Assembly: GCF_017303275.1 (NCBI RefSeq)
Contig: NZ_JAFKOJ010000002.1
Coordinates: 620,001 to 684,000, forward strand
From: Bacillus sp. NTK034
GTDB taxonomy: Bacteria; Bacillota; Bacilli; Bacillales; Cytobacillaceae
DNA length: 64,000 nt
Direction: 5' to 3'
Both the position numbers and the translations under genes were made by a program. This document shows positions 17,027 through 27,341 of the stretch, piece by piece (the stretch's first letter is position 1; each line of letters begins with the position of its first letter). Below the pieces are notes generated by a model. That model ran no database searches and was not told where the DNA came from. It saw nothing but the letters and a program-made list of their open reading frames with translations.

Positions 17027-17126
17027 ATAAAAATTTGCATAATCACAGTCTATTGAATCCAGCAACAGTAAAGGGGATTCTTTCAAACGATACATAAAGA
17101 CTCAAATAACCATAATTATAAGGTCA

Positions 17127-17157
17127 TAAAAAAACACTCATCAAATCTGATGAGTGT
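17127..17157 (-). terminator. terminator of the hem operon
   Basis: ACACTCATCA pairs with TGATGAGTGT around a 4-base loop, with TTTTTT after it on the minus strand, 10 bases beyond the hemL stop. Confidence 0.88.
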
Positions 17158-17167
17158 CAGGTCTTGC

Positions 17168-18454
17168 TTATTTTAATTTGGAGAATGCCTTTTCAGCTGC
17201 CTGGATTGTTTTTTCAATATCTTCATCAGTGTGTGCAGTTGAGAGGAAGAGTCCTTCGAATTGGGATGGCGGCAGGAAGACTCCCTGGTTTGCCATTTCC
17301 CTGTAGTATTCTGCAAAGAAATCCAGGTTGGATGTTTTGGCTTTTTCATAGTTAATAACATTTTCATTTGTAAAGAAGATGCCAATCATGGATCCTGCAC
17401 GGTTAATGGTGTGCGGGATATCATATTTTTCAGCAGCTGCTTTAAGCCCTTCTTCCAATCTGTCAGCTTTTCTTTCAAATTCTTTGTAGGAATGTGGAGT
17501 CAGCTGGCTTAAAGTCTCGAAGCCGGCAGTCATGGCAAGAGGGTTTCCAGATAGTGTTCCTGCCTGGTAAATTGGACCGCTTGGTGCAATCTGCTTCATA
17601 ATTTCCGCTTTTCCGCCATATGCACCAACTGGGAGCCCACCGCCAATAACTTTTCCGAGACATGTAATATCCGGTGTCACTCCAAAGTAGCCCTGCGCAC
17701 AATTATAGCCGACGCGGAAACCAGTCATTACTTCATCAAAAATAAGCAGTGAGCCGTTTTGTTCTGTAATTTCTCTTAAGCCTTCAAGGAAGCCTGGCTG
17801 AGGAGGAACGACTCCCATATTTCCAGCTACCGGTTCCACAATCACACCTGCTATATCATCTCCGAATTGCTCAAAGGCATATCTTACGCTTTCTAGGTCA
17901 TTGTAAGGCACCGTAATTGTATTTTTGGCAACTCCTTCTGGAACACCTGGACTGTCAGGCAGCCCAAGGGTTGCTACACCAGAACCAGCTTTAATTAAAA
18001 GGGAATCACCGTGGCCATGATAGCAGCCTTCAAATTTCATGATTTTATTTCGGCCGGTATATCCTCGGGCAAGCCTCAGGGCACTCATAGTAGCTTCTGT
18101 TCCGGATGAAACCATTCGCACCACTTCAATGGAAGGCACGCGTTCAATGACCAGCTTGGCAAGCTCGTTCTCGATTTCAGTAGGAGCTCCAAAGCTTGTC
18201 CCCATTTCAGCTACTTTCTTAATACCTTCGACCACACGTTCATTAGTATGGCCGAGGATTAATGGGCCCCAGGACAAAACATAATCAATATATTCATTTC
18301 CATCGATATCGTAGATTTTAGAGCCTCGTCCGCGTTCCATAAAAATGGGATCCATATTAACTGATTTAAAGGCACGTACAGGGGAGTTTACTCCTCCAGG
18401 CATCAATTCGCTTGCCTCTTTAAAAGCCTTGACAGATTTTTCGTAAGAGCGCAT
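17168..18454 (-). CDS. hemL: glutamate-1-semialdehyde 2,1-aminomutase
   Basis: PLP enzyme turning glutamate-1-semialdehyde into 5-aminolevulinate, the second step of the C5 haem pathway. The 428 residues match the family. [12 protein letters not shown] near the N-terminus, [31 protein letters not shown] and the PLP lysine region [17 protein letters not shown] are all visible. The start has AAAGAGGGATG upstream. It is the last gene of hemAXCDBL and is followed by a strong terminator. Confidence 0.97.
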   Translation of the reverse strand: MRSYEKSVKAFKEASELMPGGVNSPVRAFKSVNMDPIFMERGRGSKIYDIDGNEYIDYVLSWGPLILGHTNERVVEGIKKVAEMGTSFGAPTEIENELAKLVIERVPSIEVVRMVSSGTEATMSALRLARGYTGRNKIMKFEGCYHGHGDSLLIKAGSGVATLGLPDSPGVPEGVAKNTITVPYNDLESVRYAFEQFGDDIAGVIVEPVAGNMGVVPPQPGFLEGLREITEQNGSLLIFDEVMTGFRVGYNCAQGYFGVTPDITCLGKVIGGGLPVGAYGGKAEIMKQIAPSGPIYQAGTLSGNPLAMTAGFETLSQLTPHSYKEFERKADRLEEGLKAAAEKYDIPHTINRAGSMIGIFFTNENVINYEKAKTSNLDFFAEYYREMANQGVFLPPSQFEGLFLSTAHTDEDIEKTIQAAEKAFSKLK

Positions 18455-18508
18455 GTCATCCCTCTTTTCGTTTAATAAGAAATTTTCAATTACTAAGACA
18501 TCATATTA

Positions 18509-19489
18509 TTAGTACTGTTCCTTAATCCACCTTGCCGCATCTTTCGCATGGTAAGTAATAATTAAATCACTTCCTGCACGCTTCATGCCTGTGAGCATTT
18601 CCATGACGATTTTCTGTTCATCGATCCAGCCGTTCTGTGCAGCCGCTTTAACCATTGAATATTCACCGCTCACATTATAAATCACAATCGGAAGGTTGAT
18701 GTTGTTTTTAACATCCCGAACTATATCCAGATAAGGCATTCCCGGCTTAACAATCAGGAAGTCTGCCCCTTCCATTAAGTCAGATTCAGCTTCGCGCATG
18801 GCTTCCATGCGGTTGGAAGGATCCATCTGATATGCTTTTCGGTCGCCAAATTGAGGCGTACTGTCAGCTGCATCACGGAAAGGACCGTAGAATGCAGAAG
18901 CGTATTTAACCGCATAAGACATAACCGGGATATCTTCAAATCCGGCTTCATCGAGACCAGCACGGATGGCTGCTGTAAATCCGTCCATCATATTTGACGG
19001 GGCAATTATGTCTGCTCCTGCTTTAGCCTGGCTGACAGCTGTCTGCACAAGCAGTTCGAGGGATGCATCGTTCAGCACTTCTCCATTTTCAATCAACCCG
19101 CAATGGCCATGATCGGTATACTCGCAAAGGCATGTATCAGCAATTACGATAATTTCCGGATATCTAGCTTTTATAAATCTTGTAGCTTCCTGTACGATTC
19201 CATGATCATGATAAGCCTGCTGCCCGCATGCATCTTTCTCTTTCGGTATTCCAAATAAGAGCACCGATTTTATTCCAAGAGAAACAACCTCATTCATTTC
19301 CTCTTCAAGGTGATCAAGCGACAAATTGTATATTCCCGGCATTGAAGGGATTTCTCTTTTAATGCCGTCTCCTTCTGCCACGAAAATCGGATATATTAAA
19401 TCCTCTGTACGCAAGAAGTTCTCACGGATAAGCGCTCTCATATTCGGACTTTTGCGAAGGCGTCTATGTCTATTAAATTGAAGATCCAT
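18509..19489 (-). CDS. hemB: delta-aminolevulinic acid dehydratase (porphobilinogen synthase)
   Basis: Condenses two 5-aminolevulinate molecules to porphobilinogen. The 326 residues carry the metal-binding Cys cluster ([14 protein letters not shown]), so a zinc-type enzyme, and the two active-site lysines in [18 protein letters not shown] and [12 protein letters not shown]. The start codon overlaps the hemD stop by one base (TAATG), which implies translational coupling. Confidence 0.97.
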   Translation of the reverse strand: MDLQFNRHRRLRKSPNMRALIRENFLRTEDLIYPIFVAEGDGIKREIPSMPGIYNLSLDHLEEEMNEVVSLGIKSVLLFGIPKEKDACGQQAYHDHGIVQEATRFIKARYPEIIVIADTCLCEYTDHGHCGLIENGEVLNDASLELLVQTAVSQAKAGADIIAPSNMMDGFTAAIRAGLDEAGFEDIPVMSYAVKYASAFYGPFRDAADSTPQFGDRKAYQMDPSNRMEAMREAESDLMEGADFLIVKPGMPYLDIVRDVKNNINLPIVIYNVSGEYSMVKAAAQNGWIDEQKIVMEMLTGMKRAGSDLIITYHAKDAARWIKEQY

Positions 19490-20271
19490 TATATTTCCCT
19501 CCTGATTTCTGCCAAGTAGCTAATAATGCTCTTTAGCATGCTATGTACTGTATATTCTTCAGGAACCGCATGAACCTGCAGCCCGTAGGCATTTGCGCGA
19601 TCTCTAGTCACAGGCCCGATGCAGCCCACCACACTGTCTTTAACAGCATTCTGATATCCAAGCTCCTTTAAAGCCCCTATAAAATGATCCACTGTGGAAG
19701 GGCTGGTAAAAGGAAGGACATCTAACCCGGTTCCAGAAAGCTGTTTTTTTATCAGATCAATGCTTTCACGTGGAAAAGTTGTCTCATAAACAATGATTTC
19801 ATCAACGTCTGCACCATTTTCCGAAAGGGAGGCTGCGATATAGTCACGTGCCAGATTCCCTTTGGGGATTAATACTTTCATTCCTTCTTCTACAAATGGC
19901 AAAAAATCCTCAACAAACCCTTCAGCAACATATTCCCGGGGCATAAACTGCACCTTTAATCCCTTATCCATAAGCAATTTCTTAGTCTTCTCTCCGATAA
20001 CCGCTATGTTAGGGAAAGGCCCGTCCAGACTCAGATTTTCAAAAAAAGCATCCACAGCTATTTTGCTTGTAAAAATCACCCAATCATACGTGTGAATCCG
20101 CTTATGGGCTTGAAATAAAACTTCCTTATCCTCCAAAGGCTCGAAAGCAATCAAGGGGATCTCAACAGGTATCCCCCCATAGCTTTGGATAAGAGCTGAA
20201 AAGGAGTGAGCCTGATTTTTCCCTCTTGGCACTAAAACAGTCATGCCTTCTAAAGGGGAAGTCTGTTTCAT
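19489..20271 (-). CDS. hemD: uroporphyrinogen-III synthase
   Basis: Cyclises hydroxymethylbilane with inversion of ring D. The 260 residues have the weakly conserved two-domain HemD pattern: [20 protein letters not shown] at the start, [14 protein letters not shown], and [13 protein letters not shown] with [17 protein letters not shown] in the second half. Identification rests partly on the operon position. It overlaps hemC by 4 bases (ATGA). Confidence 0.93.
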   Translation of the reverse strand: MKQTSPLEGMTVLVPRGKNQAHSFSALIQSYGGIPVEIPLIAFEPLEDKEVLFQAHKRIHTYDWVIFTSKIAVDAFFENLSLDGPFPNIAVIGEKTKKLLMDKGLKVQFMPREYVAEGFVEDFLPFVEEGMKVLIPKGNLARDYIAASLSENGADVDEIIVYETTFPRESIDLIKKQLSGTGLDVLPFTSPSTVDHFIGALKELGYQNAVKDSVVGCIGPVTRDRANAYGLQVHAVPEEYTVHSMLKSIISYLAEIRREI

Positions 20272-21203
20272 TGCCCGTCAAGCTCCTCTTTAACCCTGTC
20301 AATCAGCTCTTTGGCCCCCTGTTCAGTAAGCTTGACTGCCATCTGAACACCAAGTTCTTCAGGATCAGAACCTGTCAGGGTCTCCTTATAAATCACTTTT
20401 CCATCAGGGGAACCTACAAGTCCGGTTAACTCCATTTCACCCGTTTCATTAATTGTGGCAAAGCCTGCAATCGGAACCTGGCAGCCGCCTTCCATTTTAT
20501 GAAGGAACGCACGCTCAGCACGTACTGTCTGATTCGTCTCAGAGCATGTGAATTTATCCAGCAATGCCCGAAGCTCCTTATCACTTTCACGGCACTCAAT
20601 GGATAGTGCCCCCTGGCCAACAGCCGGCACACAAACTTCCGGCTCCAGGAATTCTGTAACAACATCAGCTGCCCAGCCCATTCTGGAGAGACCAGCTGCT
20701 GCAAGGATAATCGCATCATATTCTTCCGTTTCCAGTTTAGATAATCTGGTATCAATATTTCCTCTGATCCACTTAATCTCCAGATCCGGACGCTGTGCGA
20801 GCAATTGCGCCGCTCTGCGCAGGCTGCTTGTTCCTACAATAGATCCTTCCTTTAAGTCATTCAGTTTTATATGCCCTTTTGAAATAAGGGCATCCCGATG
20901 GTCTTCCCTTTCAGGAATGCTGCCGATTGTCAGGCCTGCCGGAAGAACAGCGGGCATATCCTTCATGCTATGTACAGCCATATCTATTTCTTCGTCAAGC
21001 ATGGCCTGCTCTATTTCCTTTACGAATAATCCTTTTCCTCCGACCTTCGAAAGGGTAACATCAAGAATTTTATCTCCCTTCGTGACAATTTCCTTCACCT
21101 CAAACTCAAAGGACGGGTCAATGCTTTTCAATTGGCTGATCACCCAATTTGTCTGAGTTAGTGCCAGCTTGCTTCGTCTTGAACCTACGATAATTTTTCT
21201 CAT
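20268..21203 (-). CDS. hemC: porphobilinogen deaminase (hydroxymethylbilane synthase)
   Basis: Joins four porphobilinogens into hydroxymethylbilane using a bound dipyrromethane cofactor. The start is set at ATG 21203 with GCAGGAGGCAG upstream, giving 311 residues beginning [18 protein letters not shown]; the frame opens 5 codons earlier without a ribosome site. [20 protein letters not shown] and [12 protein letters not shown] are typical, and the cofactor Cys is in [13 protein letters not shown]. Between this gene and hemX lie about 310 bases of tandem repeat. Confidence 0.96.
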   Translation of the reverse strand: MRKIIVGSRRSKLALTQTNWVISQLKSIDPSFEFEVKEIVTKGDKILDVTLSKVGGKGLFVKEIEQAMLDEEIDMAVHSMKDMPAVLPAGLTIGSIPEREDHRDALISKGHIKLNDLKEGSIVGTSSLRRAAQLLAQRPDLEIKWIRGNIDTRLSKLETEEYDAIILAAAGLSRMGWAADVVTEFLEPEVCVPAVGQGALSIECRESDKELRALLDKFTCSETNQTVRAERAFLHKMEGGCQVPIAGFATINETGEMELTGLVGSPDGKVIYKETLTGSDPEELGVQMAVKLTEQGAKELIDRVKEELDGQ

Positions 21204-21239
21204 GACTGCCTCCTGCAAATATGTCTATCTTTGGCTCCT

Positions 21240-21516
21240 GCTGAACAGTCGCCTCCGCTTTTCTTTACTGTTTTTCCAGCTGCGGCTCTTAGCCCCTCGA
21301 GGTCATAAGCTGTTCTGCTCTGCGGCAACCTGCGCCGCGGCCGCAGCCCATCTTATGCTTGTCAGGGCTGAACAGTCGCCTCCGCTTTTCTTTGATATGT
21401 CCAGCTGCGGCTCCTAGCCCCTCGAGGTCATAAGCTGTTCTGCTCTGCGGCAACCTGCGCCGCGGCCGCAGCCCATCTTATGCTTGTCGGGGCTGAACAG
21501 TCGCCTCCGCTTTTCT
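21240..21516 (-). repeat. tandem repeat between hemX and hemC, 2.2 copies of a ~126-base unit
   Basis: Copy 1 is 21240-21366, copy 2 is 21367-21491, and a partial third copy (21492-21516) runs into the hemX stop codon. The copies are nearly identical apart from a short segment near 21265-21278. On the minus strand the unit begins AGAAAAGCGGAGGCGACTG and ends near GGAGCCGCAGCTGGA, so its ends match dispersed repeat family A. The unit holds GC-rich palindromes (CCTCGAGG, GCCGCGGCCGC). It fills almost all of the hemX-hemC gap and is transcribed with the operon. Confidence 0.88.
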
Positions 21517-22348
21517 AGGAATACCAAAAATGGAAAGATGAAAGTTTGCCAAACAAAAAGAAGTTAATTAATACAATTAAAAATGATGCCAAGTTCCAGA
21601 GGGCTAAAGATTTTCCATATAGGCCCTTTCCAACTTTCATATAGAGATAAATACTATATAAAGCAAGGACAATGAATGAACCGATCACCTTGGAGTCATA
21701 CCAGACCATATAGGGCAACTTAATATATGCCCACTGGATTCCTAAAATTAAACTTATCATCAGCATAGGTACACCGATTACATTTAATACATAGGACATA
21801 TGTTCAAGCTTTGACAAGTCCGTTATCCGGAGCAGCCGCGTTCCCCATTTTTTCCTTTTGAGCAAATCATATTGAATCAGATAAAGCAGGGAAAATACGA
21901 AGGAAAGCGAGAATGCTCCATATGAAAGGATTGCAACTGTTATATGAATCAGCAGAAGTTCTGAGATGAGCTGCTGTGCTTTTACAGCCGAATCAATCTG
22001 AACAGGTGCGAATGTATGGATCGCCATTATGATAAAGCCGAGAACATTTGTAAAAAAGACGATAAAATCTACTCTGAGCAGCCTGTTAATTCCCAAAGAA
22101 AGAGTGATAAGCACCCAGGCATAAAAGTATAGGCCCTCAAAAATGGTCAATACAGGGAACCTTCCTGTATTAATCATATAAAGTATCAGGAACACCGTTT
22201 GAAGCACCCATACAAATGCAAGTAACCAGAAGGCAATCCTATTCGCCTTCCGGTTATGGTGAAGAAAATCAATAAAATATAATAAGACACATAGGGCATA
22301 CAGAACCACCGTTAATTCGTGCAGCCGTGTCATATAGATGTCAGACAT
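21515..22348 (-). CDS. hemX: HemX, membrane protein of the hem operon
   Basis: A 277-residue integral membrane protein of the cytochrome c assembly (CcmC/CcsA-like) family, with about eight hydrophobic helices. In Bacillus subtilis HemX lowers HemA amount. The start at 22348 has AAAGGGGTC upstream and the sequence LHELTVVLYALCVLLYFIDF matches the known HemX start. It lies between hemA (14-base gap) and the repeat-filled gap before hemC. Confidence 0.93.
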   Translation of the reverse strand: MSDIYMTRLHELTVVLYALCVLLYFIDFLHHNRKANRIAFWLLAFVWVLQTVFLILYMINTGRFPVLTIFEGLYFYAWVLITLSLGINRLLRVDFIVFFTNVLGFIIMAIHTFAPVQIDSAVKAQQLISELLLIHITVAILSYGAFSLSFVFSLLYLIQYDLLKRKKWGTRLLRITDLSKLEHMSYVLNVIGVPMLMISLILGIQWAYIKLPYMVWYDSKVIGSFIVLALYSIYLYMKVGKGLYGKSLALWNLASFLIVLINFFLFGKLSSFHFWYS

Positions 22349-22362
22349 GGACAGGACCCCTT

Positions 22363-23712
22363 TTACGATTGAAAGGAAGTCTGCGGTGATTGAGCGAATG
22401 CGTGCTTTGTTTTGGCTGCTGCGTGCACGTTCTGCTGATCTGAAACAAGTTCTTCTATATTAAAGATTTTTACAAATAAGTCTAATGCCTGTTCGGAATC
22501 TTTCTGTCCAGCCATTTCTTTAGCTTGTAAAATAGGATCTTTTAATAGCTGATTGATGATGCTCTTTGTATGCTTGTTCAGCACTTTTTTATCACGATCA
22601 CTCAAATGCGGCAGCTTTCTTTCAATGCTTGTCATGGTTTCACTCTGTATAGCCAGTGCTTTCTCACGCAAGGCGGAAATTACCGGAACAACACCAAGCA
22701 GGTTCAGCCATTGCTTGAATTCAACAATATCCCCTTCAATCATCAGCTGAATCTTCTGGGCTGCCTTTTTACGCTCCTGAAGGTTTGCTTCAACAATGCC
22801 TTCAAGATCATCGATATCATATAGGAAAACGCTGTCCAGATCAGCCAATTTCGGATCCAGGTCTCTTGGGACAGCAATATCCACCATAAATAGAGGCTTG
22901 CCTTTGCGCATTTTTTCTGCGTAAGCCATCATATCCTTCGTGACAACAAACTCTTTGGCCCCAGTAGAGCTGATTAAAATATCAGCTTCAACAAGGGCAC
23001 ATTGAAGCTCATGCAATGTTTTTGCCTGGCCCGCATACCGGCTTGCAAGATCCTGCGCTTTTTCAAATGTACGGTTAATAACTGTTACTTTACTGGCTCC
23101 GCTGGCATGAAGGTTTTGGATTGCCAGCTCACCCATTTTGCCCGCTCCTAAAATAAGAACATGTTTCTTTTCGAGAGAGCCAAAAATCTTCTTTGCCAGT
23201 TCCACTGCTGCATAGCTGACAGATACTGCATTTGCCCCTATTTCCGTTTCAGAGTGTGCCCGCTTAGCAAGCGTTACTGCCTGCTTAAACAAGTGGTTGA
23301 AGACTGTTCCGGTTGTATTTTCTGATTGAGCCTCCAGAAAACTTGTCCTTACCTGTCCTAAAATCTGTGTCTCGCCAAGGATCATGGAGTTAAGGCCGCA
23401 TGCTACCTTGAATAGATGCTCAATGGCCCCATCCTCTTCATAAATAAATAGGAATGGAGAAAATTCGCTCTGATCCATATTGAAATGTTCTGCCAAAAAT
23501 TCCTTTATATAATAGCGGCCAGTATGTAGCTGGTCCACAACTGCATAAATTTCGGTCCGATTGCATGTAGACAGAATGACATTCTCTAAAATGCTTTTTT
23601 TGTCATTTAATGTCTGCATTGCCTCGCCCAATTGTGAAGGATTAAAGGTTAGACGTTCACGGATTTCAACAGGGGCAGTTTTATAGTTTAGACCGACGAC
23701 CAAGATATGCAT
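22363..23712 (-). CDS. hemA: glutamyl-tRNA reductase
   Basis: First step of C5 haem synthesis: NADPH reduction of Glu-tRNA to glutamate-1-semialdehyde. The start is ATG 23712 ([20 protein letters not shown]), with CTGGGGGTG upstream, giving 449 residues. The catalytic Cys50 is in [15 protein letters not shown]; the NADPH-binding motif is [12 protein letters not shown]; the C-terminal dimerisation helix is present. It is the first gene of hemAXCDBL. A PerR-like box and -10 lie upstream. Confidence 0.97.
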   Translation of the reverse strand: MHILVVGLNYKTAPVEIRERLTFNPSQLGEAMQTLNDKKSILENVILSTCNRTEIYAVVDQLHTGRYYIKEFLAEHFNMDQSEFSPFLFIYEEDGAIEHLFKVACGLNSMILGETQILGQVRTSFLEAQSENTTGTVFNHLFKQAVTLAKRAHSETEIGANAVSVSYAAVELAKKIFGSLEKKHVLILGAGKMGELAIQNLHASGASKVTVINRTFEKAQDLASRYAGQAKTLHELQCALVEADILISSTGAKEFVVTKDMMAYAEKMRKGKPLFMVDIAVPRDLDPKLADLDSVFLYDIDDLEGIVEANLQERKKAAQKIQLMIEGDIVEFKQWLNLLGVVPVISALREKALAIQSETMTSIERKLPHLSDRDKKVLNKHTKSIINQLLKDPILQAKEMAGQKDSEQALDLFVKIFNIEELVSDQQNVHAAAKTKHAFAQSPQTSFQS

Positions 23713-23748
23713 TGAAATTGACACCCCCAGAATTATTGCCTAGTTCAT

Positions 23749-23763
23749 TAATATTAATTATAT
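23749..23763 (-). promoter_or_regulatory. PerR/Fur-like box over the hemA -10 element
   Basis: TAATATTAATTATAT matches 11 of 14 fixed bases of the PerR box TTATAATnATTATAA. It overlaps TATAAT read on the minus strand (23757-23762). In Bacillus subtilis the hemA operon is controlled by PerR, so peroxide-dependent control is a reasonable inference. The -35 is weak. Confidence 0.5.
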
Positions 23764-23827
23764 CATTTCTATTATTTCAATTAATGCTTAAATGTGAACA
23801 GATATTGAACACATATGGTACTATATT

Positions 23828-23856
23828 TTAAAAAGGAGCCCAGTCCTGGGTTTCCT
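23828..23856 (-). terminator. possible terminator upstream of hemA
   Basis: On the minus strand an imperfect hairpin (GGAAACCCA with TGGGCTCC) is followed by TTTTT. It would block antisense or read-through transcription running from the transporter genes towards hemA. The stem is short. Confidence 0.35.
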
Positions 23857-23937
23857 AAATAGACAAATACTCCCTTATGTACAGTAACAAAAAAACTTGC
23901 CGGATTCAAGTGAACCTTATTGGAAGTGGTGTTTTTT

Positions 23938-24423
23938 ATGAAAAATCAGCGTATTTTCCCAGGAATTATTTTACTCGGATTTGGTGCATACTTTTTCCTG
24001 CAGCAGAGCGGATTTACTGCCTTACAGCCTTTTTATTCCTGGCCGACTCTTCTCATTATTGTCGGAGCAGCCTTTTTAATTCAGGGATATGGTGCAAGAG
24101 ATTATGATTCCATATTGCCTGGTGTCATTTTAACCGGATTTGGCCTGCACTTTCATGTGGTGAAACGCCTGGAAATTTGGCCGGATCACATCGGAACATT
24201 CATTCTGATAATAGCTCTCGGCTTCCTCCTTCGGCATCAGAAAACAGGGGCAGGGTTGTTCCAGAGTATCTTATTTTTAATTCTTGCCGCATTGCTTCTT
24301 TTTTATGACAGGGTAGCAGAGTGGATGGGACTGCTGGAAAGTGGTGTTTCTGATGTTTGGCAGCTATGGCCGATTCTTTTAATGCTAATTGGATTATATT
24401 TTTTATTATCAAAGAAAAAATAA
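23938..24423 (+). CDS. LiaI/LiaF-type transmembrane protein
   Basis: A 161-residue integral membrane protein starting MKNQRIFPGIILLGFGAYFF, with about five hydrophobic segments and the repeated motif (P)G(I/V)ILxGFG, typical of the LiaI/LiaF transmembrane-region domain. ATG 23938 is preferred over TTG 23920; the ribosome site (GGAAGTGG) is only fair. In other genes this domain accompanies cell-envelope stress systems or phage-shock regulators, but here it stands alone, divergent from hemA and convergent with the transporter. Function is unknown. Confidence 0.75.
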   Translation: MKNQRIFPGIILLGFGAYFFLQQSGFTALQPFYSWPTLLIIVGAAFLIQGYGARDYDSILPGVILTGFGLHFHVVKRLEIWPDHIGTFILIIALGFLLRHQKTGAGLFQSILFLILAALLLFYDRVAEWMGLLESGVSDVWQLWPILLMLIGLYFLLSKKK

Positions 24424-24462
24424 GGCTCTTTTCGTATATATTGTTGTTTTTGGCCTATTAAT

Positions 24463-24652
24463 GTTGTCCGTTGATTTCCGCTCCAGGATGCTCGCTTTCC
24501 GCGGGGCGGTGTGCCTCCTCGACGCTGTGTCTGTGGGGTCTCACCTGTCCCGCTACTCCCGCAGGACTTTGAATAAGCTTCCTTGAGTAAACACCGCACG
24601 AAGAAAATGCGAAACCATTTTCGAGGATCTCGCCTTCCGCTACAATCAACTC
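24463..24652. repeat. dispersed repeat family B, about 190 bases
   Basis: Starts with GTTGATTTCCGCTCCAGG and ends with CGCCTTCCGCTACAATCAAC; the GTTGATT/AATCAAC ends are inverted. The interior is GC-rich with the phrase GTGGGGTCTCACC and CCGCTACTCCCGCAGG, which I recall as a common intergenic element in Bacillaceae. Open frames inside it have no ribosome sites and look spurious. It fills most of the gap between the LiaI-like gene and the transporter ATPase. Confidence 0.75.
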
Positions 24653-24750
24653 AGTAAATAAGGTACATAAAGCAACAAACCTTTCGAAAACATCCAAAAA
24701 TAAAAGACAGGGATATTTAGCTTTTCCCTGTCTTTTACCATTCAAACTGT

Positions 24751-25488
24751 TTAGAGAACCGAATCCAGAAAATTTTTGGTTCTCTGTTCTTTTGGATTGT
24801 TAAACAGATCCTCCGGATGCCCCACCTCTACAATTTTTCCGTCATGCATATAGACAGCCCAATCTGCTACTTCTCTTGCAAAGCCCATTTCATGAGTAAC
24901 GACGACCATAGTCATCCCTTCAAGAGCCAGCTCTTTCATTGTGGAAAGCACTTCCCCCACAAGCTCCGGATCAAGTGCAGATGTCGGCTCATCAAAAAGC
25001 ATGATATCAGGCTTCATTGCCAGTGCCCTTGCAATGGCCACACGCTGTTTTTGTCCGCCTGAAAGTTTTGATGGATATACGTTTTCCTTATCAGAAAGTC
25101 CGACTTTTTTTAATAGTTCCTGGGCATCCTTTTTCACTTGATCCTTTGGAAGCTTTTTCACATGTAAAGGTGCTTCCATCACATTTTCGAGAACAGTCAT
25201 ATGAGGAAATAAATGAAAGTGCTGAAAAACCATTCCTACTTTTTCTCTTACTTTATTTAAATCGTGTGTATCTTTTTCAACCTTTTCACCCTCAAAAATG
25301 ATATTGCCGCTGTCCTTTAATTCAAGAAAGTTTAAACAGCGGAGAAGTGTGCTTTTTCCGGACCCGCTTGCACCGATCAGGCAAACAACATCACTTTCTT
25401 TCACTGTTATGTCAATGTCCTTTAGTACGTGAAGATCCCCGAATGATTTGTTCAATTTTTCCACCTTAATCATATACGATTCACTCAT
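24751..25488 (-). CDS. polar amino acid ABC transporter ATP-binding protein
   Basis: A 245-residue ATPase of the GlnQ/ArtP/TcyC group that powers amino acid uptake. Walker [13 protein letters not shown]-loop [17 protein letters not shown], signature [15 protein letters not shown], Walker [15 protein letters not shown] and the H-loop [15 protein letters not shown] are complete. The start at 25488 has GGGGGATC upstream. It is the last gene of a binding protein-permease-ATPase operon inserted between hemA and engB. The exact substrate cannot be read from sequence. Confidence 0.92.
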   Translation of the reverse strand: MSESYMIKVEKLNKSFGDLHVLKDIDITVKESDVVCLIGASGSGKSTLLRCLNFLELKDSGNIIFEGEKVEKDTHDLNKVREKVGMVFQHFHLFPHMTVLENVMEAPLHVKKLPKDQVKKDAQELLKKVGLSDKENVYPSKLSGGQKQRVAIARALAMKPDIMLFDEPTSALDPELVGEVLSTMKELALEGMTMVVVTHEMGFAREVADWAVYMHDGKIVEVGHPEDLFNNPKEQRTKNFLDSVL

Positions 25489-25502
25489 GCCTTGATCCCC
25501 CC

Positions 25503-26150
25503 TTAATCACTGCTTGCCATTCTTTTCTCAATCATATTTACAAGGATGGAGAAAATAAGTACAAGTACTAAATAGTAAACAGCTACGATCAGCAAATAGC
25601 TCATGTAGTCATATTCATTAGAACCGTATGTCGTGGCTACGTTAAAGAGCTCGTACATGCCGATAAAAGAAGCAAGTGATGAATCCTTCAAAGCAATGAT
25701 AAATTGATTGCCCAGAGGCGGCATAGCCCGGCGGAAAGCCTGAGGAAGAATGATCCTTCTCATTGCAAGGCCAGCAGTCATACCCAGCGATCGCCCTGCT
25801 TCCATTTGTCCTTTATCTATGGATTGAATAGAGCCCCTGAAAATTTCGGCTATATAGGCACCATTGTGAAAAGCAAGTCCAAGAACAACCGACCAAAACT
25901 GTGAAATATCCAATGCTGTCAATCCGAAATAGAAGATAAAAATCTGGACAACAAGAGGCGTTCCCCTGACAAGGAAAATATAGATGTCCGCAATCCATTC
26001 CAGAACTTTAATTCTTGAAATCTTTAAAAAGGCAAAAAACAATCCTATAAAAATAGCAATAAACACGGCAACAATGGTTAATTGAAAGGTTAAGAGCATT
26101 CCCTTTAAAAATACGGGATATGTATCAATAAACTTTGTAAGCAAATCCAC
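25503..26150 (-). CDS. polar amino acid ABC transporter permease
   Basis: A 215-residue inner-membrane permease of the HisM/GlnP type with about five helices. It starts with GTG 26150 behind AAGGGGGA. The EAA loop that docks the ATPase reads [21 protein letters not shown], and [16 protein letters not shown] is typical of the family. It lies 14 bases before the ATPase gene. Confidence 0.92.
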   Translation of the reverse strand: MDLLTKFIDTYPVFLKGMLLTFQLTIVAVFIAIFIGLFFAFLKISRIKVLEWIADIYIFLVRGTPLVVQIFIFYFGLTALDISQFWSVVLGLAFHNGAYIAEIFRGSIQSIDKGQMEAGRSLGMTAGLAMRRIILPQAFRRAMPPLGNQFIIALKDSSLASFIGMYELFNVATTYGSNEYDYMSYLLIVAVYYLVLVLIFSILVNMIEKRMASSD

Positions 26151-26179
26151 AAAAATCCCCCTTCAGATGGCTATTTCAG

Positions 26180-26228
26180 TATGTGTAAAAACAAAACAGG
26201 CGAATGTTTGTCACACATCCGCCCGCAA
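26180..26228 (-). terminator. partial terminator between binding protein and permease genes
   Basis: GGCGGATG pairs with CATTCGCC (one G-T pair) around a 9-base loop and is followed by TGTTTTGTTTTT on the minus strand. It probably lets some transcription through, giving more binding protein than permease. Confidence 0.65.
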
Positions 26229-26230
26229 TG

Positions 26231-27013
26231 TTATTCCTTCTCAGGATCAACTGTTATATCTTCACCGATATATTTTTTGCTGATTTCTGTGAGTGTTCCA
26301 TTCTCGCGAAGTGTTTCAAGAGCTTCATTCACTTTTTCGAGCAGCTCTTTATTATCCTTTGCAACAGCAATTGCCTGCTCACTGCGGCCCAGCAGCTCTT
26401 TGCCTTCGATTTTCATTCCGGCCCCAATCGCTTCTTTACCTGTTACGAAGTCAGTGATGACAGCATCATGTTTTCCCTTGCTCAAGGCCTCCAGGGCGAC
26501 GACATCACTATCGTAGAACTGGATGTTATCTGTAACCTCCTCTGCATTTGAAGTGTATGTAGAACCCTTGGATACTGCTATTTCCATGCCTTCGAGATCG
26601 GCAAGCGTTTCAACGCTGCTGTCTGGACGCACATATATTTGCGGGCCGGAATAGTAATATGGCGTAGAAAAATTGACTGCCTTCAAACGTTCTTCTGTAA
26701 TGGTGTGACTGGCTACCGCTGCATCAAAACGGCCGGACTTCACACCTTCGACAATACCGCCAAACTTAAATTTATTCTGAACCGGCTCAAGCCCGAGTTC
26801 TTTTGCTACAGCCTCGGCCACATCAATATCAAAGCCGCTCATGCTTCCATCATCATTTGTATAACTAAAAGGTTTGAACTCTCCCGAAGCAGCGTACGTA
26901 AATTTGTCTTCGTCTACCAAATCCATTCCGCTTTTAGACGCTTCCTCTGATCCGCATGCCACCAGGACCAAAACAAAAGCAGCTGCTATAATTCCTTTTA
27001 ACCAATGTCTCAC
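26231..27013 (-). CDS. amino acid ABC transporter substrate-binding lipoprotein
   Basis: A 260-residue SBP_bac_3 family lipoprotein. GTG 27013 is preferred: AAGGGGGAA lies before it and it gives a clean signal peptide with lipobox LVLVAC (Cys20). The frame opens 19 codons earlier without a ribosome site. The binding-domain motifs FTYAASGEFKPFSYTNDDG, MSGFDIDVAEAVAKELG and DAAVASHTITEERLKAVNFS are typical of polar amino acid binding proteins (Gln, Arg, His or cystine). It is the first gene of the operon and has a CodY-like box at its promoter. Confidence 0.92.
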   Translation of the reverse strand: MRHWLKGIIAAAFVLVLVACGSEEASKSGMDLVDEDKFTYAASGEFKPFSYTNDDGSMSGFDIDVAEAVAKELGLEPVQNKFKFGGIVEGVKSGRFDAAVASHTITEERLKAVNFSTPYYYSGPQIYVRPDSSVETLADLEGMEIAVSKGSTYTSNAEEVTDNIQFYDSDVVALEALSKGKHDAVITDFVTGKEAIGAGMKIEGKELLGRSEQAIAVAKDNKELLEKVNEALETLRENGTLTEISKKYIGEDITVDPEKE

Positions 27014-27078
27014 TAGTCTAAATTCCCCCTTCAGTATCTCTCTTTTATAAATGCCCCTTAACTCTATCATGATTTTAA

Positions 27079-27102
27079 AATATTCTCAAAATTCATATTA
27101 TA
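27079..27102 (-). promoter_or_regulatory. CodY-like box and -10 of the amino acid transporter operon
   Basis: AATATTCTCAAAATT (27079-27093) matches 13 of 15 positions of the CodY box AATTTTCWGAAAATT. It lies just downstream of TATAAT read on the minus strand (27097-27102), a position that would block transcription. The -35 is weak. The rest of 27103-27300 shows nothing I can name. Confidence 0.6.
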
Positions 27103-27304
27103 TGATAATTAATGATATTAAAGAATTTAAGCTGTTCTCATCAACTGACCCTCTTTGAACTCCAATATGACTCCATATCCTCCAGTATTCTTCAGATTCC
27201 TCACCCTTCGACAAACATTTTATCCATTTTACCCCATAATCTATTCCCCTTCGAAATATTGCAATGAAAGCACTCCTAGGAGGAAAGACCTTAATTCAGA
27301 AATA

Positions 27305-27341
27305 CAAAAATCCCGCTGCCCATTGCAGCGGGATTTTTTTT
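27305..27341 (-). terminator. terminator after engB
   Basis: ATCCCGCTGC pairs with GCAGCGGGAT around a 4-5 base loop with A- and T-tracts on both sides, at the engB stop. It can act on both strands. Confidence 0.85.

Noticed and set aside
20548..21156. Plus-strand frame of 202 codons
   Set aside because: Antisense to hemC with no ribosome site or motif.
24303..24745. Open frames in and around repeat family B
   Set aside because: They change between strands, lack ribosome sites and follow the GC-rich repeat; better explained as non-coding.
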